A DNA stretch of 64,000 nucleotides from Platerodrilus igneus (Eukaryota > Arthropoda > Insecta > Coleoptera > Lycidae). The notes under the pieces are model-generated. The model saw only the letters and a program-made list of their open reading frames with translations, had not been told where the DNA came from and searched no databases. Position numbers and translations under genes: made by a program. The stretch is from contig JARFIW010000899.1 of NCBI GenBank assembly GCA_036346225.1, positions 1,922,001 through 1,986,000 on the forward strand, given 5' to 3'. Shown here in pieces: positions 12,051 through 24,420 of this stretch; positions within the stretch are counted from its first letter, which is position 1; each line of letters begins with the position of its first letter.

Positions 12051-12771
12051 TGTTTTTTATAGGACACAAATGCTGTTCTACTTTTTTATTTATTTAATCT
12101 TTGCAATTTCTTACAGGAGCTGCGTCTTATCTTAATAAGACAGGTTTTTGTTAACGAAGGCGATCATTTTATCTTTGGATTTCCACGTCCGCCCTTAGAA
12201 CTGTGCTTTGCAATTATCGTAATTATCTCAGGACATGGTGGCGCCTATTTGATTTAGCTTAACCTTGGTTTGCAAACAGAATTCGACTCCCCCCCCCCAC
12301 TTCTCATTGCTCTACCCAGGAATAGACCCCTAGCTATGTCGGAATACTTTTGTTCACTGGCGCCCATTAAGAAAAATAAGCTACACTGACGTCACAACGT
12401 TTAGGGCCCCAAAAAACCAACGTGGGGCGTGCAAAAAAAAACAAACACGTAACAATGGTAGTTTCAATTTTGTAAGTCTTGAAAATTAACCCTTATATAC
12501 TGTGATATATATGATATTTGAACCTTGACGCACTGAAGTACTACTCAGATATAGACTTCTAGTTCGAAAAATGATTGATGAAGGAGATGGTGAGGGCAGT
12601 TACTTGTTAAAGACATGTCAAATGATATTTCCGAGAAAATGAAGTTTTAAGATTTCAAATTGGGTGTTGGGGATTTCGTAAAGTAAATTTGAAAAGTATG
12701 TGCCAATGAAGTGAACTGCTGTTGCTTGTATATCATAAAATTTTAAATATTTAAAAGGAAACTTCACTGCC

Positions 12772-12960
12772 ATGTGAATATGTATGTAAAGCTAAAATTT
12801 GAAGACACTTAGTACGTTTTTATTAGATTTAAGTTAGGTATAAGATGTTAAACTTTCACTTTCATTTGAATATGTACGTAAAGCTTAAAATTTTTTTAAA
12901 GTCAATTAGAATGTTTTTATTAGATTTAAGTTAGTTATAAGATGTAGAAATTTTATTTAC
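12772..12960. repeat. Tandem duplication, ~90-bp unit
   Basis: Two similar copies each contain GAATATGTA(T/C)GTAAAGCT and TTTTTATTAGATTTAAGTTAG. The surrounding interval 12455-13335 is AT-rich with nothing else recognised. Confidence 0.75.
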
Positions 12961-13334
12961 TTTTCAGTATATAGTTGTAAGTCCATTATATCATTGAAAT
13001 TCACTTCTTGCAACTTTGTAGACATTCAACTCATCTAAAAAAAAATTATTTAGCACTTGTTAGGATTAAAATATTAAAATATCAATCAAAATTTAGAAAT
13101 TTACGGCCAATGACATTTGTGTATTAGTTTACTCCAAATTAGAATTTGATAAGAGCAATAAGATCTATTAATAAAAAGATGGATAATAGAATGTGAGTTG
13201 AAAAAAAAATTGTAAAGAGTAGTCACCTGGGTTACTGTTGTTTTATTATTTTGCGAGTTCTGATATTTTCTACATTTTTGATGCAATAAAAAATTTTTTA
13301 TATTACAATTTAATTGCACACATTTAAACTAATC

Positions 13335-13668
13335 TTATTGTCAACGTAATGGTTGTGATACCAATTCTGATGAAGCTGCACAGGAACGGTTAGATTGGTG
13401 TGTACATTTGGAGAACTTCCTTGTTTGTATTGGCAATCTTAAAAAGAAGACAAACTGAATCTACTGGTCAAAAATTTGTTGGTCATAATGTTTTTAGATA
13501 CATCGAGGACTGTACTAGGTATAATGATGCTAAGAGAACACTGGAATCCATTTTTCTACAAAACCCAAGAATAAAATATTCACAAAGTATAAGTGTATCT
13601 AAAGATTTTTGGCGTGCCCTAAAACCTAAAAATAAAAGGCGTAAATTCTGTAATACACAATTTTAAAA
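13335..13668 (+). pseudogene. Decayed retrotransposon Gag fragment
   Basis: Two overlapping frames together read like the start of a Gag of the kind found in Gypsy- or DIRS-type elements. From about 13370 one frame gives AAQERLDWCVHLENFLVCIG; after a frameshift near 13455 the frame at 13400-13666 gives FRYIEDCTRYNDAKRTLESI. The W...F and YI.DC..Y..A...L pattern is what I associate with these Gags. No protease, RT or integrase follows. It lies 900 bp downstream of the LTR-like element that ends at 12454, and could be a relic of its autonomous form, but nothing in the sequence proves the link. Confidence 0.45.
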
Positions 13669-15109
13669 CGTATTTATCTACAGGTATTAAGAACCCGCAT
13701 CTGGTTCGAGTCGTCGCTGTAGGCAGTGGAGCTTCATTGTTCACCAGCAAAACGTTTCATTGGAATTCAGGTATTAGTTTTATCAGTGTCATATTTTGAA
13801 CACTTAAGCCGTTATGCTCGATTGAAATCTTAATTTATTAATCAATACAAACTGTTTACTGTTCGTATTTTCAAGTAATTGTTTACACTGTCACATTTAG
13901 GAATAGCTTATGTAGAATTTACTAGAGGTCATTTGACTGGCAATGTCACGTACATCTGTATACAGTTCAGAACTCACGCTGTATGCAGATATTGAATTAT
14001 TTACAAAATTAACCTGAGATATGTTTCATTAGTCGAGGCGCAGATCAGTTAAAAACCCAATAGAGAAGTTAGTAATTTATTAATTAAATAAAAATTTCAT
14101 ACATACTTGTTATTCATTATAAAATTTCATATATATTAAGCGTTCGCGCAAAACAGGGCTAGAAAAGAAATTATAGAGGAATTTGGTGCATTGCTAATTT
14201 GCTCATATATTATAATACATATACACTGCCCACTGTAATCTTTTCATTTATACTAATGAAAAATAAAAGTGAAGTCTATTAGGTTTTCTTCACAAATAAC
14301 AAAGTTATCCAAAGGTCAACAACATAACGAACTAGAAAATTTCCACGTCGAACAAATTAAAAAAACTTACTTGTTTGTCATTCCAAATGTTGTTACAACT
14401 TGACGTACTTAAAGAACAACTAATTACATACCAGATGTTTATGCCTCAAAAGAATAATTGCGATGTACTTGAACCATTTACGGAATATTTAATGATAATT
14501 GAATTTTTCTTGTTACATCTGAATCAGGTTATAATTCTCCAAAATCACATAAATTAAATAATCTTGTTACAGAATATCAAACGAACATCACGTGTATCCA
14601 CGTCAAGTAATTGCACTGCAAATTTAAATTAACAAGGGCCCTGAAGCTCGATAATACTTACTGCTGTTCTAACGCCAATCATTTCCTTTTACGTTTAGTT
14701 TAGTGCAAACACAGTCGGTGAAGCTTTGACATGGAGTGCACCAACAAAGACGATTTCCCTCTAAATCGACTTTTTTCACATGGTTCCAACACCAAGTATA
14801 ACCACTTGGCGCCATGTTCTTATTACAAGAACGACTTTTTAAAGCTACAGCCTAGATGAAAGTGCCGTATTCTGACGTATCCTACCGCTTGACAACAGTT
14901 ACAACGATTTTTATTATTATAGAAGGAAGGAGATCTTATAATGACACTTGTAAATGGTATTTTATGTCACCGATCAATTTGTAATTTATGCTCGCGGTTT
15001 TAAAGCTTATGTTAGATTAAATAACATGTAATAAATATTACGTAAAAATATGTAAAGATATTAAGCTTGAACTGACCTATAAAAATAATAACATAGATAT
15101 TCGTCAAAA
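13669..15109. other. Unassigned AT-rich interval
   Basis: About 1.4 kb with no convincing gene, RNA gene or repeat. A short frame at 14375-14557 has no recognisable features. Confidence 0.4.
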
Positions 15110-16825
15110 TATTGCGGGAAAATGAACTTGTTACAATATTCCGCACTATTCCATCATGCCGTAGTATGCGGCCTATCATCCTATCTCTCCTATTTTGTAC
15201 CGTTTTCCATATATTTCTTTATTCCCCTACCACTGTTAGTTCATCTTTGTTATTAACTTTGTCTGTTCATGGTATCTTCATCATTCGTCTGTAGCACCAC
15301 ATTTCAAAAGCTTCGACCTTTTTCTTGTTCGCTTATCCTACTGACCAGGCTTCACAGCCCTAGAGTGCTGTGCTCCACACATATGTTTTAAGCAATCTTT
15401 TCCTTGTTTCTATGTTAGTTGTCTTTAAACACAGTAATTTCTTTTTCTTGTTAAATGTAGCGCGACCTTGTGCTAATCTTTGTTTTATATCTTTTGCGCT
15501 TTTCCCATCTTGGGTTATTTGGCTTCTTAGGTAGCAGAAATCCTTAAACTCTTGTAAGTTCTTGTTACCTATTTGTATTCTTGTTTTTGATTTATTTTCC
15601 CCTTCATTGCATACTAGTACTACAGTTTTATTTTTGTTAATTTTCATACCGTATCTATCTGTTAGAACCGTTTCCATTTCATTAATAGCCGCTTCTAATT
15701 CTTTCTTGCTAGATGCTAATACCGCTATATCATCTGCAAATCTAAGCATATCAATTTTTTGTCCTTGCATAGTAATTCCAAATGCCTTCCTGCATTTGAC
15801 AGTATTCATTGCCTTTTCAATGTACAAGTTAAAAATTAATGGGGATAGGGCACATCCCTGTCTCACCCCTTTCCTAATGTTTACTTCTCTACGTTCCTGT
15901 TCTAATTTTATTACTGCTGTTTGTCCTTTGTATAAGGTTACGTACTATTCGTCTATCCCTAAAACTCATTCCAATCTTTTTGAGTATTTCGAACATTTTA
16001 TTCCATTTTACATTGTCGAATGCTTTTTCCAGATCTACAAACCCTATATACACGCTTTCCCCTTTTTCTATTGTTTTCTCCATTATCACTCACAGAGCTA
16101 AAATAGCCTCCCGTGTTCCCCTGTTTCGCCTAAACCCAAATTGATCTTCTCCTAGTATCTCTTCAGCTCGTTTTTCCATTCGTTCTTGTACAATTCTAGT
16201 TAATATTATTGACACGTGTGCAGTCAAACTTATTGTTCGAAAATTGTCACATCTATCCACGCCTTTCTTTTTTGGTATAGTTACTATGATGTTACGTTTG
16301 AAATCTTTGGGTAACTCGCCTGTGTCATACTTATAGCTTACAAGTTGAAAAAGACGTTCTGTTACTTCTTTTAGAGTTCCTGCTTGCACCTTATCTGTAC
16401 CCGACGCCTTACCATTTTTCAGACCCTTTAATGCTAATTCAAACTCATCTCTAAGTATAGGATATCCCAAGTCATCATTTTCAATGTCTGATTCCTGTTC
16501 TAATGTTATATATTCTTGCCATCTACCCACCTTCTCTACATTTTCTATAATGACGTGTCCTCCCGTGTCCTTTATATTTTTGCTATACGGTTTTATATCC
16601 CTAAAATTCATTCTAATTAATTTGTAAGCTTCGTCTGTCTTTCCTATTTCCATCTTCGTTTGTACCTCTTTGCACTTTTCATCAATCCATTGTTCTTTAG
16701 CTTTCCTGCATTTTCGAATAATTTCCCATTTTATGGCTTTGTATCTCTGTTTTCCTGTTTCGTCTGATTTATTTTTGTATTTTCGTCTTTCTTCTATTAA
16801 ATTCAGGATATCCTCTGTTATCCAT
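15110..16825 (-). pseudogene. LINE reverse transcriptase (3' part of a non-LTR element)
   Basis: The minus strand encodes the reverse transcriptase of an endonuclease-containing non-LTR retrotransposon. In order: a connecting region with ILNLIEERRKYKNK, RT blocks with QFGFRRNRGTREAILAL, VDLEKAFDNV, RQGCALSPLIFNLYIEKAM and the catalytic box FADD (FADDIAVLASSK, near 15740), then thumb sequence ending in TYVWSTA. The frame is interrupted by an in-frame TGA at 16090-16092, where related elements have an arginine (a CGA-to-TGA change), and by a frameshift near 15890. The 5' continuation is displaced to 18635-19040 by a 1.8-kb insertion. RTE- or Jockey-like by general appearance; the clade is not assigned. 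Confidence 0.88.
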
Positions 16826-18630
16826 TGTAACGTGCATTTTATTAAGTTTAACATTTTACGCTTTTCTCAATTAGTAAATACCTTTCTGCAATTACTATTT
16901 CTATATTTTATTTATAATGAGTGGATCGCTGTTTGTATAAAGTAAATACTTCCGCATAGGTTTCAGAATTGTATACAATTTAACTCGTGTGTATTAATTA
17001 AAGATAGATAAATTGAAGATTGATTTTCATAAATAAATAAATTACTTTCCAACTTATCGGAAATGATAAACCGCGGTAATTAATTATTTAGATATGATTG
17101 CGGCATTCACGTTTTGGTTGTTCCTTATGTTATTAGCGAAGGAGATAAGAGTCGACAAGAGTTTATGGTAACAACGCGTTTATATAAACAGTTTTGAGTT
17201 TGCTCTTCGATCCTACAGATTAATTACGTTAAAAATAGTGTGTGCTGTTTGCTTTTGAAAAGAGTCGGATTGTTTTAGTGATACTAGTAGCTTTACTAAT
17301 TGTTCTTTTTGTTGCTTTTCTGTTGAAAAAAAAGTGATAGAACTTGTTGACTCGACCGCACGTGCTTGTTCTACGGAACATTATTTTAGTGATACGCGTG
17401 GCTTACTAATTGTTTTTGGTTGTTTTTCTTGTGAGATAAATGTTTTAAGGAACATTTGACGGACTTGCTTTAGTGATACACGTGCTTTACCCGTTATGGT
17501 TCTTTTTAGTTGTTTTGTCTTTTGATATTTAAAAACTGTGCGTGCAATCTAGTTTCGCGGTCCTTTCCTTCTTAGAGTAGCGCATACTTTGGATTATTTA
17601 AATACTGTGGATACTGTAGTTTCTGAATTTTCTAACCCCAAAGAATCTACAACAGATCTTTGCTTGTGCAAGATTCGTGTTTGCGAAATATAACAGATTA
17701 CCGGTTTACTAAGGTATTGGTTGAAGTTTCTCACTGCGTTTTGTGATGTTTATGAAAATAATATACATCTGGTCCCAGTTGAAATTAAATTAGTGCTACA
17801 GTATATTTCGAAATTATTGTCTTAGGAAATAGAATTACCAAGAAATTTATCAAGGCTACATAGTACCGACGCGGGATATTGTCTGCTGCTAACCCCAGTG
17901 AAATACGTAGGTGTGATTAGTGTAACGTGTGATAAGTTCCACCAACACCCTCACAGTCAAGGGTGAAGTGCTTCGTTAGTGCAGGACATCGTTGAATCCC
18001 ACACTTCAGTTGCAAGGAGGCGTTGCTGAAGGACTTTTGTAAGTTGAACTATTTCCTACTGGTTATTACTTTAAATATCTATCCGTGGCTTTACCATATC
18101 TTTGTGGTTCTGATACCTTTTACAATAGACTTGCATGCTATTTTAAAACATAGAAAAAAAAAGAAAGAAAGAAAAATCAATACTACTGAATTACTCATAC
18201 CAATTGTGTCTTATCTATTTATCTTTTGTCAACATTTTGTCTGATTTATGTTAAATTGGTGTGTGAAGAAACGTTTCTGCTACTCCCCAATATTACCTCA
18301 CTTTGTACTAAACATTTGTCTGTATTGCTTTTACCGTTGTTATATTATATAGATTATCCAAACAGTTTCTTTTTTTTACATTCTACAAAGTACTGAATAA
18401 TTTAGACTTTTCATTACTGCTATACTTATTCTTTTTTTTCCAGGTTTGCTTAACTATTTTTCTTACAAGTACTGTTACTAACTCCTTACCGCCGCATACA
18501 TCATAGGTCAGTCTGCTTTCTACAACCCCCCCTACTCTCCGATTGAGCCCGGTCATTTCTTGGACTTTCTTTGTGTTACGTAGCATAAATTTGGCGCCCA
18601 ACGTGGCTGCCACGACAAAAAAACGTAACA
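16826..18630 (+). mobile_element. LTR-like 'TGTAAC' family element inserted in the LINE
   Basis: The LINE frame breaks at a tryptophan codon context and resumes exactly across this 1805-bp insertion. It is flanked by a 4-bp target-site duplication, CCAT (16822-16825 and 18631-18634), begins TGTAACGTGC and ends AAACGTAACA. TG...CA ends with a 4-bp duplication are typical of LTRs, so a long solo LTR or a non-autonomous LTR element is the best reading. Forty to sixty bases from the right end is TTGGCGCCCAACGTGG, which resembles a tRNA-Lys primer-binding site but lies inside the terminus. No coding capacity. Confidence 0.75.
17270..17530 (+). repeat. Degenerate tandem repeat, ~90-110 bp unit
   Basis: Three copies begin with TTTTAGTGATAC or a one-base variant (17275, 17385, 17470), each followed by CGTGCTTTAC-like sequence and GTTNTTTTTNGTTG. 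This is internal to the LTR-like insertion. Confidence 0.6.
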
Positions 18631-18634
18631 CCAT

Positions 18635-19040
18635 GGTTTCTTATTTTCTTTTTGTGTATACCCTACAATATCTCTGGCTGCCATGTCTAAGTTGGATTTA
18701 ATATTATTCCATTCTGTGTCAACTTCCTTAGTATCAGACATTTTTCCGGTATCTTTTAACAATTCATTTTACTTTTTTGCGAATCTTTCTTGACTATCTT
18801 TATCTTTTAGTTTTTCCAAGTCCAAGTGCCTTTTTCCGTTGCTTTTTTTCAGATTTTTAAATTTAAGTGCGGCTTTCATAATTACGATGTTGTGGTCAGT
18901 ATCTATATCTGCTTCTGGGTAGCTTCTACAGTCTTTTGCTTGATTCCTAAATCGTTGCCTAACAAGAATGTAATCTTTTCGAAATCCTCCTATATCTCCT
19001 GACATTTTCCACGTATATAGTCTTCTAGCATGATGTTGAA
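18635..19040 (-). pseudogene. LINE endonuclease C-terminus (5' remnant)
   Basis: The minus strand carries the C-terminal part of an apurinic-like endonuclease: HHARRLYTWK, then KDYILVRQRFRNQAKDCRSY, then the active-site SDHN-type motif as TDHNIVIMK. It runs on into the linker (frames at 18769-19005 and 18635-18762) and stops at KKPW where the 1.8-kb insertion begins. The N-terminal half of the endonuclease is absent, so the LINE is 5'-truncated. A stop or frameshift separates the two frames near 18768. Confidence 0.8.
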
Positions 19041-19109
19041 ATAATTTATTTTATTTTAATTTAATTTACTTCATTTCACAGGAGATCGCCATTTACAAAA
19101 ATATAAGTC

Positions 19110-19335
19110 GTATGTACATCATCATTATCATCATCATCATCATTAGGTTTTCAGTCATGGAACGGTTTAAACAGGTAGCACCATTATTTTCTATTCTTAG
19201 CTAATCTCCACATTTCCCTGAAATTCCTAGAGCCTAAATACAGCTGTATTCCCCTTCTATGGTTTTTTAAATATATACTCCATTTTACCGATATTCAGCG
19301 GTATGTGAAGGGGTGAAATAACTTTTTTCTCCACC
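19110..19335 (-). repeat. LINE 3'-end fragment (repeat C)
   Basis: Begins with eight or so ATC/ATT triplets, then ATTAGGTTTTC, and continues with blocks shared with 8890-10030 (CACATTTCCCTGAAATTCC, CCTTCTAT(G/T)GTTTT). In LINE orientation the triplets are the 3' tail. A T-rich run follows at 19336-19350. Confidence 0.6.
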
Positions 19336-19379
19336 TTTTTTTTTTTTTTAAACTTCCTTGTTGATGGATAAAGTGAAGC

Positions 19380-19500
19380 TTTAACTATTCGCGGCTAAGT
19401 CTGGGAATTACCCCAAGGGTGAGCAATGAGAAAAGGGGTGGTGATGGTCTAAACTCTACGATAAACTAACAAAAGGAAAATGGGTTGAGCGCCACTGTAT
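19380..19500 (-). repeat. GGTGGCGCC-type module (diverged)
   Basis: On the minus strand AGTGGCGCTCAACCC is followed after about 60 bp by CTTTTCTCATTGCTCACCC, the pattern seen in the TGTAAC-family elements. The ends of the element it belongs to were not found. Confidence 0.5.
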
Positions 19501-21190
19501 CTGAATGAACGGTTACACTAAAAATTCAATATTCCTATGAGAAGATACAGAAACTCATGGGATATAAATGCAATTAAACTTACAACTTACTAAATTGAAG
19601 TATCTGGAAATCTCTGGAACATACTTACTACCTCTCTGGTCACGATGAACCTGGAACAAAATACACAACAAATTCTTTATTAGAAAAACACAGTTTGTGC
19701 TTTCCAATAAAAATACCTGTTAATAACTGCAAGTGGATAATATGGAGATTAACACACCAAAGCTTTTTAAATCAGGAATAAATACTTATAACAAACTAGT
19801 TGCAGCAAATAGGGGCCTTTTTAAATTACTTCAGCCTTGTACAATTTCATCGATTAACAAGCTCATGTTCTTTTAAGAATTTAGTATATCTAAATATGCA
19901 TGGAATAAAAACTTGAGTCTAAAATGGAATTTAATATGTTTTTCTTTGTTAAATGTTTCTTTAAATGTGGTAATAAATTGTACAAAATAAATTAAGTTTC
20001 AATACATCTGTTCTGACTTAACAGATCTTTAAATTAATTATCATGTATCAAACAAATTTTAGTACCAAGTTTCAGATCTGAGTTCTGGTTTACAAGTTTT
20101 ACAAAGATTATTTCTATTAAAAACGAATCACATGTGTTTTTAATTTAAGCAAACAACTTTTCATTTACATCTGGTATTAGAGGCTTATAAAGGTTTCAAT
20201 ATGAGTAGATAAATATTTTAAAAGGCAAAAAAGGTGGACTGAACTATCATTTTGTTAACAAGTGACTTTATACAAATTTGTAATACTATTACTGTATTAA
20301 TTTTTAGCTATTTTCTTTCATGCTGCTCTAAACATACAAAATTTTAACTCGATCAAACGGACTTCGAAATTTATGTATTCGAACATTTATGAATCTTCAC
20401 AAACAGAATAAAGAAAGATTGATACCTGTAGGTTTTTTGTTTCCAAATCTAATTATTAATTACCAGCACACATGTTCCAAAAATCTGCTTCTCGACTGGT
20501 TATTATTAAACTCTAATCGCCTCGACAAATGAACTGCTCTCCAATATTGGATTTAAATACAACATAAACCATCATTACATTCCGTCCGTAATGTCATACA
20601 CTAAAGGGGATAAAAATATTTTATAATTTATTCAGGTTTAAAGAGAGCTTACCGTTAACAAATCTCAAAACAATCTTTAAGGAATGGCGTGTTTTAGCGC
20701 TTTGCCGGATTCGCAAGGGCTTGGCACTTCATCCGCGTCCCAAAGCAAAACTCACCACCTTCTACCATCTCCCATACCAACCGATGTGGAGGCCCCACTT
20801 AGGTAAGGCCTGGAGTTTCATCTTCTTAACAAAACTAAAGAATGCTCACGCGACTACATCTATCAAGACAAACGGCGGTCCCTTCTAGCGACACATCATC
20901 GGCGTGTCCTATCTCGTGACCGGTATGCACACGCGCTGTACCGATTGTACGGATGCGTAGGAAATATCCGCCTGAAAGGTAGACAACACAACCTACTAAG
21001 CTCCAAATAAATTCGTTTCTTGATAGTTATAAAAATACCAAATATCTCCGTACAAAACATTTAAGTTCCTTAAGTGAACACGACTACCCGCTTTCATATA
21101 GAATTGTTCTTTTATGATTTTACAACACCGAACACAAGGATTAAATACCACAGAATATATTTATGTTGAAGCGGTTCTTATGATCATAAT
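19501..21190. other. Unassigned interval
   Basis: No gene recognised. A relatively GC-rich patch at 20680-20960 has no reading frame or known signature. Confidence 0.4.
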
Positions 21191-21194
21191 GCTA

Positions 21195-21385
21195 TAGAAT
21201 ATATTTATGTTACAGGGGTTAAGCAACCTGCTGTTCCCAAGATCCCCAACAGTTAGACATTTGCCGAATTAACTGTTTTCCAATAAATCCTTTCGCACAA
21301 TCAACATTACTTGAGAATATTGTAAAGCAAACACCTGTAGTTGCTAATAATAATCATCAGGTTTAAGTACAATGAACAGTACTTG
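21195..21385 (-). repeat. LINE 3'-end fragment (repeat C)
   Basis: Shares GGGGTTAAGCA(G/A)CCTG, AGTTAGACATTTGCCGAAT and CACCTGTAGTT with 9765-9900, at roughly 85 to 90 percent identity by eye. Confidence 0.65.
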
Positions 21386-23640
21386 CAAAGAGGTATTTCA
21401 AGTATCCATTGATGTAATCTTTAGAGCACCCTCCAGGACTAAAAGCGTCATATCTCATTAACAATCTACATTTGGCATATTACAATTCTGAATTAAGAAT
21501 AGCGAATAACTGTGCACAGTTATGTGATCTCAAAATACCAAACGCAGAATCCACTATATTCAATGAAATGTGGATTTTTCAATAAGCCTCAGGGTTTGCA
21601 TAACAAGTTCAGTACATTTTTAGGGTTCCGTACCTTATAAGGTATTGTAACAGTTTTTTTGACCACAGTTGAACACCAACGAATTTTTAGTCCTAATAAC
21701 TCTAGTATAGTCATTAAAATCATGCGAACCATTTTTAAACAAATAAATACAAGTATTGATATTGTATGTGCTAACCGCTATACAGAAATGCTAGTTTGGT
21801 TGCTATCATCAGGCGCAGAAAGTTAATACAACTATTATCAAGGCCAAACAGCTTTCCTGTTTAGTGCATAGCACATTTGCGCTCGCATTAGCTAGAACTC
21901 TCGTAGAGAAGATAATGGAACTAATAAGGGTTCTGGCGTGTAACTTGCGCCTGGCTTTTTGTGCGGTAGTTGAACCCTAGTGCGCTCGACACTAGACCTT
22001 GATTTTTTAACGATGGTAAGAATTAAAATAATAATTAATTAGACCAACTAAATAATTTGTTGTAGCGCTCTTTTCGTAATTTAACTTTTAGAAGATTTTC
22101 TTTTCGTAAATTTCCCTTCTAATAATTGCACTCTTCGTAATTTTGCTTTTAGTAATCTTCCATTTTTTCTTATAACGTTCCTTTTAAAAGACGTTTTTAA
22201 ATGACTTCTAATAAATAACTTCGTTTCGATAATTCCTGAGATAAATTCATTTAATAATTCTTTGGACATTTGTGTAAATAACACAGAAAATATTCCTTTA
22301 ATGATTTCGTAAAAGTATGATAAGATATGTTTTTCAGCGCTTCGTAGAAGTCCTCAATTAGATTTTTATATTATAATTATCAACTTTAAAAAGTCGTTTT
22401 GTATTATCTGGTTTTACAAAAGTAAAGCAGCAGTAGGCTGTGTTTAAAAGAAAATAAAATTCTACTTTTGCACCTGTGAATATCAAATTATGGTTCATTC
22501 ATATCAACTTTGTGATAAGTGATTGATCCAATACGAACGTCCTTCAACCGTACGATGGATAGTTGGATTTTGTGTAATGTTATGGGAAAAGCAATAAGTT
22601 CGAATGTAAAGGAAACGTCCTACAAAGTAGGTAGAAATTTTTATGGTTTGTAAATTGAGCCCGACGATGATTGGAATGGTACTGTTGAAACTTTCGTTCA
22701 AGATCTACACACAATAGCACGTATATGTCTAGTATTGGAATTTGGTTGGTCCAGTTCGTGCGTATAACAAAAACGCATAGAAGTTAGCATGGTCCAGTCC
22801 GAGGGTCAAGCAGCTGTTTGCGTCCTGTGGAACATGTGGATTTTACGTCACTTGTTTTCTGAAAAATGTATGTATTAACACCTGCCCGAACATGTTGTGA
22901 CAACAACATGTAAAGAACACCTGCAGAGCCAAGGTAAGAGATTAGAATTATTCTTGCATCACGTCTACATTTGGTGACCTTTGATACAAGGCTGTTTTAA
23001 AAAATATTTTTGTAACTATCTATTCTGATAAACCCGTTTCGCATATTAAGAAGGACCTTAGTAAATTTTTGTTGTCAATACTAGTCCAGTATAATTAATA
23101 CTAAATTATGAAATTAAGCAAACTTAAAGAGTTCCTATTGATGTTTTATATATGTATGAATTAATAGACAAAGTAGTTAAAGTTTTATAAATATGTAAAC
23201 AGAAAAAGCAGAACTGTTATTTCTGGTATAAATTCAAGTTAAATCTTTGTAACTAAAGTAACATTTAAAGTTTTGATATTTTTCTTTGAGTATATAATCC
23301 TACCTTATGAGTAGATGAAACTTGTATTATCTTTTCTTGAACATGAATTTTATATTTACTATTTTTATGAAATACCAATTTTAATTAAAGAAACAACATT
23401 TAATTTTCTTAATTAATTGTTTTATTCTGAACCAGTACGTTCGAAAATAGGGTAACAAAGTATAAGATCAAATAGAGTAAAGTGATGAACCCAACTTAAC
23501 AAGAAGCTTTAATAGCCCTTTCAGAATTTGAAGCATAAAACCTGTGTTCATATTATTGTTGCCTGATTATTCTTTGTTGTGTTTTTTATATGAGGTAGCA
23601 AGAGAATACTTCGTGTGTCCTCATTTTTGTATATTTAACT
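21386..23640. other. Unassigned AT-rich interval
   Basis: No gene recognised. At 22060-22250 degenerate ~31-33-bp units (TTCGTAATTT followed by CTTTTA) occur; they resemble in design the short repeats at 10330-10455. Short frames here have no recognisable features. Confidence 0.4.
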
Positions 23641-23930
23641 AAATTTCCTTTACAGCTCCTGCGTTAGCAGTTAATACGGTATTCCTCCCTAAGGACGCCC
23701 AAGTCCCCCTTAGGGAAACCCTGTGTTTAAAGTTAATGACTTGGTGGCGCCCTATTCAAACCCCTGTTTTGTCGAGAATCTAGCCCTAGTAATAAAATAA
23801 TGCTTTGTAAAATGAACCACGACCAATCCTCATAAGCTCTGCCCAAGGAATAGACCCCTAGCATAGTCGGAAGATATTTGCGTTCCATCATTTTAAGGAA
23901 ATCCCTCCTTAAAGGTTACTGGTCACATTT
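23640..23930 (+). repeat. GGTGGCGCC module, partial TGTAAC-family element
   Basis: CTTGGTGGCGCC (23741) is followed after about 100 bp by CTCATAAGCTCTGCCCAAGG, then AATAGACCCCTAG and TCGGAAGA, closely matching 61648-61770. A diverged ACGCCCAAGTCCCCCTTAGG precedes it. Element ends were not found. Confidence 0.65.
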
Positions 23931-23979
23931 GGGGATATAAAAATAACCCCTAACTAATTAACTCTATCAGTAAAAAAAG

Positions 23980-24420
23980 AAGATTATGTTATAGTATAAC
24001 GGAACCTTTATAAAATCAATCTCGTGTCCGTCGGTCCGTCAGTCACAAAGGTTTTTCTCGCAAACTATGTAATGTAGGAATTTGAAATTTGGCACAATGC
24101 TACGTCTTTATGGCGCGCACATATATCGACAGTCAGAAAATAGGTAAAAAAATATTTTTAGATTAATATGGCGGGGGTTAATTCGGTCAAAAGAAAAAAA
24201 GTTTTAATAGATATATCGTGTTAGATATCATTTGAAAGAGGATTCTAAAAGGCTTCTAAAAATATTTTTTTTATAATTTTCGGTCCAGTAGTCTTCACGA
24301 TATTGCTCAAAATGTGCCAAAAATGACCGCCCCCCCTGTTCTCCTACATTTCCAAAGCAAAAATTTTGATTTTAATAGGGATAGTAGCTATTGAGTCATA
24401 GATTATCGGAAAACTACAGG
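23980..24420 (+). repeat. Repeat containing GTCCGTCGGTCCGTC
   Basis: ATAACGGAACC(T/C)TTAT followed by CGTGTCCGTCGGTCCGTCAG is a signature I associate with dispersed arthropod repeats. A similar phrase, GGGTTCCGTACC, occurs at 21623. No coding sequence or termini were identified. Confidence 0.4.

Larger units (their letters stand above)
10030..12454 (+). mobile_element. LTR-like 'TGTAAC' family element, copy 1
   Basis: Collinear with the reverse complement of the insertion at 32563-36407: both share a CAGTCGGCC segment (10170 here), AATGCAGTTTT(T/C)GGTTCG, GACGTCATATTTTTCTG-like sequence, CAGGAGCTGCGTCTTAT, CACGTCCGCCCTTAGAA, and the GGTGGCGCC module (12229-12345). The right end is CGTAACA at 12454. 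The left end is approximate because no TGTAAC terminus or matching TSD was found. There is no coding capacity. Compared with copies at 33 and 61 kb it carries a ~650-bp extra segment at about 11375-12050. The near-terminal CCAACGTGGGGC resembles part of a tRNA-Lys primer-binding site, which with the TG...CA ends suggests an LTR origin. Confidence 0.65.

Noticed and set aside
15562..16101. 179-codon plus-strand frame
   Set aside because: It is antisense to the LINE reverse transcriptase, which has clear catalytic motifs on the minus strand.
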